Shown piece by piece: positions 8,357-15,000 of a stretch of 15,000 bases of DNA. The notes under the pieces are model-generated. The model saw only the letters and a list, made by a program, of their open reading frames with translations, was not told the DNA's origin and searched no databases. A program made the translations under genes and the position numbers. The stretch's first letter is position 1. Every line of letters begins with the position of its first letter. Origin of the DNA: Actinidia chinensis (Eukaryota; Streptophyta; Magnoliopsida; Ericales; Actinidiaceae); contig CM018901.1 of the NCBI GenBank assembly GCA_009663005.1, positions 3,347,501 through 3,362,500 of the forward strand. The letters are read 5' to 3'.

Positions 8357-8895
8357 CAGGAAGAAAAAAAAAAGAACATATATAACTGGTTGAGTAAAAA
8401 ATAATAAAAAACAGTAAAAATAGTTTTAAAAAATTGATAAAAATAGGAATAAAATTGAATAAAAAATAGAAAAAAAGTGAATAAGGTTAAATCAATTAAA
8501 ATAAAAAACACGAGGATGAAAAAAAGATTCCATCACAACAAAGAAAGATGAAAATACAAAATAAAAAGGGAAAAAAAAAAAAGAAAAAAACAAGAAAAAA
8601 AAGATAAAAGGAAAAAGAAAGAGACAAAAGGAGGGACATAAAAAGCAGAGGAAGGGGTGGGGGGAAATTAAAAAAGGAGCCGCAGCAGCGGAAGAACAAA
8701 AGATTGAGAAACAAAATAAAAAAAAAAAAGAAAAAAGAGGAGCGAAAAAGAGGGAGAAAGGAAAAAAAGAGAAAAAGGAAAGAAAGGAAAAAAAAAACAA
8801 AAAAAAAAAGGAAGAAAAAAAAGAGAAAAAAGGAAAGATAACAAACATATATATATATAAAATGAAAAAAGAAAGAAAAACAACAACAGAAGCCA

Positions 8896-9625
8896 TAGAT
8901 TTTCAAAAAACATAGATAAAGAAGCATTGAAAAATATAAAAAAAGAGAAGAAAAAAATAGCAAAAAAGATAAAATCAAAAAAATATAAACAGGAAAAAAA
9001 GAGGAAAGATAGAGAAAAGAGGAAAGAAAACAAATATATGTATATATAAAAAAATAGGAGAAAAAGAAGAAAAAAATTAAATACATAATAAAAATCTTTT
9101 TAAAAAAAAGATAAAAATAAAAAGAATATATATATTCAAAAATTTAAGAAAAGTAAAACAATAAAAATAGGAAAGAACAGCGGAAAAAGTAGATAAAAAA
9201 GAAAAAAGAAAAGATAACAGAAAAAACTTAAAAAAATATTTAAAAATTAAAACAAAAAAAGTAAAAAACAATAAAAAATAGAAAAAGGAAATTAGAAACA
9301 GAAAAAAAGAGAAAAAAAAAGAGAGAAAATGAGAAAAAATGAAGAAAAATAAAAAGGAAAGACAACAATATATTAATTATAAAGAGAAAAAAAACAAAAA
9401 ATAGACAAAAAAAAAAGTAAGATAAAACAAAAAATAATTAAAAAAACACTGTAAGAAAACATTAAAAATCAAATAAAAAGAGAACAAGAAAAAAAAAATA
9501 AAAACAGCATATTTTTTTTTAAAAAAAACAGAAAATGGATAAAAACAGGGGAAAAAAGAAGATAAAAAAAGAAAAATGAAAAAAAGAAAAAAAATAAGAG
9601 AAAAAAAAGAGAAAAAAGAAACGAT

Positions 9626-9668
<43 letters not shown>

Positions 9669-9686
9669 AGAAAAAAACAGAAACAA
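8896..9686 (+). repeat. satellite unit 1 (about 791 bp)
   Basis: Delimited here from one TAGATTTTC anchor to the next. It holds in order the GATAAAATC module (8968), the ATATATG module (about 9033-9048), TAAATACATAATAAAA (9078), GGAAATTAGAAACA (9287), CACTGTAAGAAAACATTAAA (9447) and a pure (AT)n at about 9631-9657. The phase of the unit is arbitrary. Confidence 0.6.
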
Positions 9687-10594
9687 TAGATTTTCAAAAA
9701 AAAAGAGATACAAATAGAAAAAAATTAAAAAAAAGAGAAGACAAACAGAAAAAAATAGCTAAAAAGATAAAATCCAAAAACTATAAACAGGGAAAAAAGG
9801 GGAAAAAATAGAGAAAAGATAACCAATAATATATATAAAAAAACAAAGAAAAAGAAGGAGAAAATTAAATACATAATAAAAAACTTTTAAATTATATATA
9901 TATATATAATATATATATATTAACTGTTCAAAAATTAAAAAATAATAAAATAATAAAAAAAAGGGAAGAACAAGGTTAAAAAGTTAAAAAGACATTTAAG
10001 ACTTAAAACAAAAAAAAAGTAAAAAATAATTAAAAAAATAGAAAAAGAAAATTAGAAACACAAAAAAGATACAAAAAATGTAAAAAAGAGAAAAAAGTAA
10101 TAAAAAACGAAAGACAACAAGTATATATATACACACACACACACATATAAAGAGAAAAAATACAGAAAAACATAAAAAAAAGTAAAATAAAACAAAAAAT
10201 AATTAAAAAAATACTGTAAGAAAACATTAAAAATCGGACAAAAAGAGAACAAGAAAAAAAAGATAAAAAAGTAAAAAACATGAGGAAAAAAAGAATTGTT
10301 TATTAAAAAAAGCAAAAAAAAAACAAAAAATGGATAAAACAAGGGAAAAAAGAAGTTAAAAAAAAGAAAAAGGAAAAAAAGAAAAGAAAAGCGGATAAAA
10401 TAAGGGGAAAAGGAAATAAAGGGGAAAAAGAACAAATATATATAAATATATAAAAAATAAAAAAGAAGAAAAAAAATAAATACAAAAAAAAAACTTTTAA
10501 AAAAAGAAAGGAAAAAAAACAAGACAAAAAAAATGTTAAAATAAAAAATAAGAAAAAAAATAAAAAATAGAAAGAAAAACAACAACAGAAATAA
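9687..10594 (+). repeat. satellite unit 2 (about 908 bp)
   Basis: It carries the same module order as the preceding unit: GATAAAATC (9766), TAAATACATAATAAAA (9866), GAAAATTAGAAACA (10047), TACTGTAAGAAAACATTAAA (10212). It also has an (AT)n block at about 9893-9920 followed by AACTGTTCAAAAA, and a compound (AT)n(AC)n at about 10122-10146. The modules after 10212 repeat the corresponding stretch of unit 1 almost base for base at a 765-bp offset. Confidence 0.6.
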
Positions 10595-12327
10595 TAGATT
10601 TACAAAAACAAAGAGACGAAAAATAGAAAAAAAAAAAGCTAAAACAATAAAATCAAAAAAATATAAACAGGCAAACAAGAGGAAAAAATAGAGAAAATTA
10701 GAAAGATAACAAATATATGTATATATAAAAACAGAGAAAAAGAAGAAAAAAAATTAAATACATAATAAAAAATAGGAAAAAATAGGCAAAAAAAAAAGAA
10801 TATATAGGAAAGAACATGGGGAAAAGTAGATAAAAAAGAAAAGGAAAAGATAACAGAAAAAAGTTAAAAGAAAATTAAAAAATAAAATAAATAAAATAAA
10901 ATAAAATAAAATAAAAAAAGGAAATTAGAAACAGAAAAAAGATATAAAAAATGTAAAAAAGAGAAAAAAGTAAAAAAAAAAAAAAGGAAAGATAACAAAA
11001 AATAGAAAGGAACAAAAAAGGAATTTTTTTTTATTAAAAAGAAACAAAAAAAACAATAGAAAATGGATAAAAACACGGGGAAAAAGAAGAGAAAAAAGAA
11101 AAGAAAAACAGATAAAAGCAAGGAAAAAAGGTAAAAAAACAGAAAAAATTAGATAAAAAGACAAAAACGAAAATTGAAAAACAGAAGACAACATATATAC
11201 ATATAGAAAAAAAATTAAAAATTAAAAACAGGGAATAAAGGTAAAAAAAAACAAAACAAAATGAATAGAGAAAAAAAGAAATATAACAAAAAATATATAT
11301 GTGTGTGTGCAATTTAAAAAGGAAAAAAGAGAGAAGAAAAATAGGGAAAAAAGTAAAAACAGTAATTAAAAAATAGCTATTCAAAAATTAATATAAAAAG
11401 CTATTCAAAAAATAAAAACAGTAAAAAATTATAAAAATAGAAAAAAAACTGGAATAAGAAAAGAGAAAATAAGTAGAAAAAAAAACATGGAACAAAGGGG
11501 AAAACGCAAAAAACGCAAAGATAACAAACAAATATATATGTAATGTGTATAAAGAAAAAATAGAAAAAACACGAAAAAAAATAAAGATAAAACAGATAAA
11601 ACTAATAAAAAAAAGGGATTTTTTTTTTAATGTAGATAAAACAGAAAAAACAGTAAAAAAAAGAAGAAAAAATGGAAAAAACTATAAATAGAAAAATAAG
11701 GGGAAAAGAAGATAGAAATACAAAAAGAAAAAAGAAGGGGAATAGAAAAAAGTTAAAAACGTAAAGAAACATAAAAATCAGATAAAAAGATAAAAAAGGA
11801 AAAAACTAAAGAAAATATATATAGAAAAGAAGAAGAAAAATGGGAAAAAATTAAAAAAAAATTAAAAAAGTAGATAAAAACAGAAAAAATGGATAAAAAA
11901 AATAGGGAAAAAAAGTAAAGAACAATGAAAAAAGAAAAAGATTACAAATATAGGTCTACAGAATAAAAAAAACGTTAAAAACAAACAGGGGGAAAAAAGA
12001 ATGGTAAAAATTAGGAAAAAATTAAAAAAAAGGGATAAAGGAAAACAGGCATAAAATATCTATAAAAAAGGAAAGATAACAAAAAAAAGTAAAAAAATAT
12101 TTAAAAATTTAAAACAAAAATATTTTAAAATTAAAAAAAAAGAAGAAAAAAGAAATTAAAATTGAGAAAAAGGAAATTAAAATTGAAAAAAAATAAGATG
12201 AAACAGAAAAAAAAAGACAAAAAGAGAACAAAGAAAAAAAAAAGATGACAACAAAAATAGGTAAAAACAAAAAAATAAACAGAACGAAAAAACAGAAAAA
12301 ATAGATTATTTTTTTTTAAAAAAAAAG
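10595..12327 (+). repeat. satellite region 3-4 (diverged, about two units)
   Basis: It opens with the TAGATTTAC anchor, AATAAAATC (10646), TAAATACATAATAAAA (10755) and GGAAATTAGAAACA (10920). It then diverges, with a (TAAAA)n patch at about 10880-10915, ACAGGGAATAAAGG near 11228, (AT)n(GT)n at about 11293-11309, and a local duplication of GCTATTCAAAAA at about 11376-11412. The distance to the next TAGATTTTC anchor (1733 bp) is twice the usual unit, suggesting a unit whose anchor has mutated away. Confidence 0.5.
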
Positions 12328-13234
12328 TAGATTTTCAGAAGAAAAAAAAGAGATAAAAATAGGGGAAAAAGTATTTTAAAAAGTAGCTAAAAAGATAAAA
12401 TTAAAAATATAAACAGGGAATAATGGAAAAAAGAGGAAAAAAAGAGAAAAAAGGAAAGATAACAAATATATACAAAAAAAACAGAAAAAACAGAAAAGAA
12501 GAAGAAGGAAATTAAATACAGAATAAAAAAACTTTAAAAAAAGAAGATATATATGTAGGTAAAAAAAAGAAGACAACAAACACAAAAAGAAAAAGAAAAA
12601 AAAAGAAAAAAAAAGAGATAAAAATAAAAAAAAACAGTAAAAAAGAAGGAGAAAAGCAGAAAAAAAATAGCTAAAATGATAAATATATGTAAAAGAGGGA
12701 AAAAATAAAGAAAAGGGGAAAGGATAACAAATAGAATAAAAAAAACTTTAAGAAAAAGGAAAAACAGGGAAAAATTTTAAATATATATATGCATGTGTGT
12801 ATTATATTAAAAATAATAAGAAAAGATAAAAATAGGAAAAAACAGAAGAAATAAAAAGTAGATAATAAAAGGAAAAAGAGAAAAGAGAGAAAAAAGGAAA
12901 GACAACAAGGAAAAAAAGAAGACAATTAGGTAAAAATAGAGGGGAAAAAAAGAAAAAAACTGAAAAAATAGTTTTTTTAAAAATAGAAAAAAGAGATACA
13001 AATAGGGGAAAATGTAAAAAACAGAAGAAAAACAGAAAACAATTATGAATAGAAAAATAAGGGGGAAAATAAGATAAAATTAGAAAAAGGAAAAAAAGGA
13101 AAAAACAATGGGAAAATGAAAAAAGGAAAAAAAAAACAGAAAAAAACATAAAAAAATCAGGTAAAAAGACGAAAAAGGAAAAACCAAAAAACAGAAGAAA
13201 AGAGAGAGAGGGGGAGAAAAGAAGAAAAAAGAAA
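12328..13234 (+). repeat. satellite unit 5 (about 0.9 kb, diverged)
   Basis: It starts at the TAGATTTTC anchor and keeps the order GATAAAATT (12394), ATAAACAGGGAATAATGG, GGAAAGATAACAAATATAT and TAAATACAGAATAAAA (12513). A second, partial TAGCTAAAATGATAAATATATG module is present at about 12668. The right boundary is approximate. Confidence 0.5.
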
Positions 13235-13363
13235 AAAAATTAAAAAAAAGTAGGTATAAACAGAAAAAAAGAGATGAAAAGTAGATTAAAAAAATTAAAA
13301 ACGGGGAATAAAGGTTAAAAAAAATTATAGACAAAGAGAGAAAAAAAGAAAAAAAAGGAAATA

Positions 13364-13400
<37 letters not shown>

Positions 13401-13437
13401 CTTTTTAACGAATATATAGAAAAGAAGAAAAAAAAAG

Positions 13438-13497
<60 letters not shown>

Positions 13498-14107
13498 AAA
13501 AAAAAAAAACAAAAAAAAAACAAAAGGTTAGATAAAAACAGAAAAAGAGAGAGATAAAAATAAGAAAAAAAACATTAAAAAAACATAAGAAAACACACAT
13601 ATATATATAACAAAAAAGAGGAGAAAAAGTAGCCAAAAAGAAAGAAAAAATAACAATATATATAACTGTTCAAAAAATAAAAACAGTAAAAAATGATAAA
13701 AATAGGAAAAAACTGGAAGAAAAAAAAAGAAGAGAAAAAAAAACAGGCAAAAAATGGAAAAATAAAAATCAAAAATAAAAGTAAAAAGTAAAAATCAAAA
13801 AAAAAGTAAAAAAAAATAGTAAATTTAAAAACATTAAAAAGTCAAAAAGGTAAAAAAGGATTTAACAAAACAGAAAAAAAAAACATTTACAAATTTAAAA
13901 AGAAAAAAACAATAACAACAAAAAAAGTAAATTAAAAACAGGGAAAAAAGATATAAAAAAGAGAAAAAAGAGAAAAAAGGAAAAAAAGGGAAAGATAACA
14001 TAGATAAAAAAGGAAAGGTATATACATACATAAAAAATAAAAAGCAGAAAGAAAGAGGAAAAAATAGATAAAACAGAATAAAAAAAAGTATATAAAAAAG
14101 AGAATTT
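13235..14107 (+). repeat. satellite unit 6, with 54-base poly(A)
   Basis: Anchors shared with the next unit are ACGGGGAATAAAGG (13301), GTAGCCAAAAAG (13629), AACTGTTCAAAAAATAA (13664), ACATTAAAAAGTCAAAAAGG (13831) and TACATACATAAAAAATAA (14023). It includes a pure (AT)n at about 13369-13399 and an uninterrupted run of 54 A at 13443-13496 that has no counterpart in the next unit. Confidence 0.65.
13443..13496 (+). repeat. uninterrupted poly(A), 54 bases
   Basis: Counted directly: a run of A from 13443 to 13496, followed by further A-runs broken by single C to about 13522. It is far longer than other A-runs in the array and is absent from the homologous place in the next unit, where AAGAATTTATAACAAAAGCA is found. 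Confidence 0.85.
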
Positions 14108-14263
14108 AAAAAAAAAGTAGGTAAAAACAGAAAAAAAGATAGAAAAATAGAAAAAAAAAAAAAACAGAAATAAAAAGTAGATTAAAAAAATTAAAAACAG
14201 GGAATAAAGGTAAAAAAAACTATAGACAAAAAGAGAAAAAAAGGAAACAAAGGAAATATAACA

Positions 14264-14317
<54 letters not shown>

Positions 14318-14622
14318 AAAAAAATATATAGAAAAGAAGAAAAAAATAAAAAAATAAAAAAGAATTTATAACAAAAGCATAGATAAAAACAGAAAAAGAG
14401 AGAGATAAAAGTAAGAAAAAACATTAAAAAACAGAATAAAACAAATATATATATATATATATAAAATAAAAAAAGGAAAAAAGTAGCTAAAAAGAAAAAA
14501 AAAGAAGATAACAACTGTTCAAAAAATAAAAATAGTAAAAAATGATAAAAATAGGGGAAAAAAGGAAAAAGTTGAGGGGAAAAAACAGGGAACAAAGGAA
14601 AACAGGCAAAAAATAGAAAAAT

Positions 14623-14655
<33 letters not shown>

Positions 14656-15000
14656 CAAAATAAAGTAAAAATCAAAAAAAAGTAAATTAAAAAAACATTA
14701 AAAAGTCAAAAAGGTAAAAAAAGATTTAAAAAAACAGAAAAAAAAACATTTACAAATTTAAAAATCAAAAAAAAAAAAGAAAAAAAACAATAACAAAAAA
14801 GAAGAAAAAGTAAATTAAAAACAGGAAAAAAAGATATAAAAAAGAAAAAAAAGAAAAAAAAAGGAAAGATAACATAAAAGTATATAAAAAGGTAAAAGTA
14901 CATACATAAAAAATAAAATAAAAAAGAATGAAAGAGGAAAAAATAGATAAAACAGAATAAAAAAAGTATATAAAAACAGGAGAAAAGAAAAAGGTAAGGC
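14108..15000 (+). repeat. satellite unit 7 (reaches window edge)
   Basis: It matches the preceding unit module by module at offsets of 849-896 bp: ACAGGGAATAAAGG (14197), GTAGCTAAAAAG (14483), AACTGTTCAAAAAATAA (14513), ACATTAAAAAGTCAAAAAGG (14695) and TACATACATAAAAAATAA (14899). It carries (AT)n(GT)n at 14263-14315 where the preceding unit has pure (AT)n. Confidence 0.65.
14263..14315 (+). repeat. compound microsatellite (AT)n(GT)n
   Basis: An (AT) tract at 14263-14280 passes directly into a (TG) tract at 14281-14315. It is embedded in the satellite unit after GGAAATATAACA, the same context that precedes the (AT)n at 13369 and a shorter (AT)n(GT)n at about 11293. Confidence 0.85.

Larger units (their letters stand above)
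8357..15000 (+). repeat. A-rich, strand-asymmetric higher-order satellite array
   Basis: From about 8357 to the right edge the plus strand is mostly A and G; for instance 8761-8820 contains no T and one C. Ordered modules recur. TAGATTTTC-like sequence is at 8896, 9687, 10595 and 12328. GATAAAATC-like sequence followed by TATAAACAGG is at 8968, 9766, 10646 and 12394. GGAAAGATAACAAATATAT-like sequence comes next. TAAATACATAATAAAA-like sequence is at 9078, 9866, 10755 and 12513. Another anchor, GGAAATTAGAAACA, is at 9287, 10047 and 10920. Spacing is about 760-910 bp, or about double that where one unit has drifted. The array runs past the window, so total size is unknown. No transposon termini, coding capacity or known satellite family could be recognised. 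Confidence 0.8.

Noticed and set aside
8492..14903. Many minus-strand open frames rich in Phe, Leu, Ser and Tyr, resembling membrane proteins
   Set aside because: They are translations of the T-rich complement of an A-rich repeat; TTT/TTC/CTT codons give apparent hydrophobic proteins. No conserved motifs and several overlap in different frames.
8357..15000. CRISPR array or tRNA/rRNA genes in the repetitive tract
   Set aside because: No short identical repeats with unique spacers and no cloverleaf or rRNA sequence; the periodicity is long and degenerate, in a plant nuclear context.

Overview
The window looks like nuclear DNA of a flowering plant, probably a eudicot. The support is a split cytosolic ribosomal-protein gene with a telo-box/TGGGCY promoter, a plant-type MCTP gene (three C2 domains plus the plant PRT_C transmembrane end), AT-rich intergenic DNA with small non-autonomous transposons, and a long satellite-like tract. 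No prokaryotic gene organisation, rRNA, tRNA or CRISPR was seen.

Layout. 1-328 (minus) holds the 5' end of an eL6 (RPL6) gene. Exon 1 ends at a good splice donor and the gene leaves the window on the left, but an in-frame TAG interrupts exon 1. Its promoter at 415-470 carries a telo-box and five TGGGCY elements. 479-3900 is AT-rich intergenic DNA without a credible gene. It contains a degenerate direct repeat (1177-1410), minor repeats and a roughly 0.5 kb fold-back MITE (3398-3892). 3900-4599 is a pyrimidine-rich leader with a likely 5'-UTR intron and two short upstream ORFs. 4600-6965 (plus) is an MCTP/FTIP/QUIRKY-family gene. The C2 region is open, but a cluster of frame changes and a stop at about 6286-6400 separates it from an otherwise intact membrane-anchoring C-terminus. 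A roughly 184-bp MITE sits at 7549-7744, and a short unidentified reading frame lies at 8150-8356.

From about 8357 to the right edge (over 6.6 kb) the plus strand is overwhelmingly A with some G and very little C or T. This is not just microsatellite noise. Ordered sequence modules recur every 0.76-0.91 kb, so it is a degenerate higher-order tandem array. The last two units (about 13235-15000) are the most alike. (AT)n, (AT)n(GT)n, (AT)n(AC)n and a 54-base poly(A) are embedded in it. The many Phe/Leu/Ser-rich minus-strand reading frames here are translations of this satellite, not genes.

The two recognisable genes are divergently arranged about 4.3 kb apart and are functionally unrelated (translation; ER-plasma membrane/plasmodesmal tethering). 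Both carry disabling changes as sequenced, so either the locus is decaying or the assembly has base errors. The most unusual object is the strand-asymmetric A-rich satellite.
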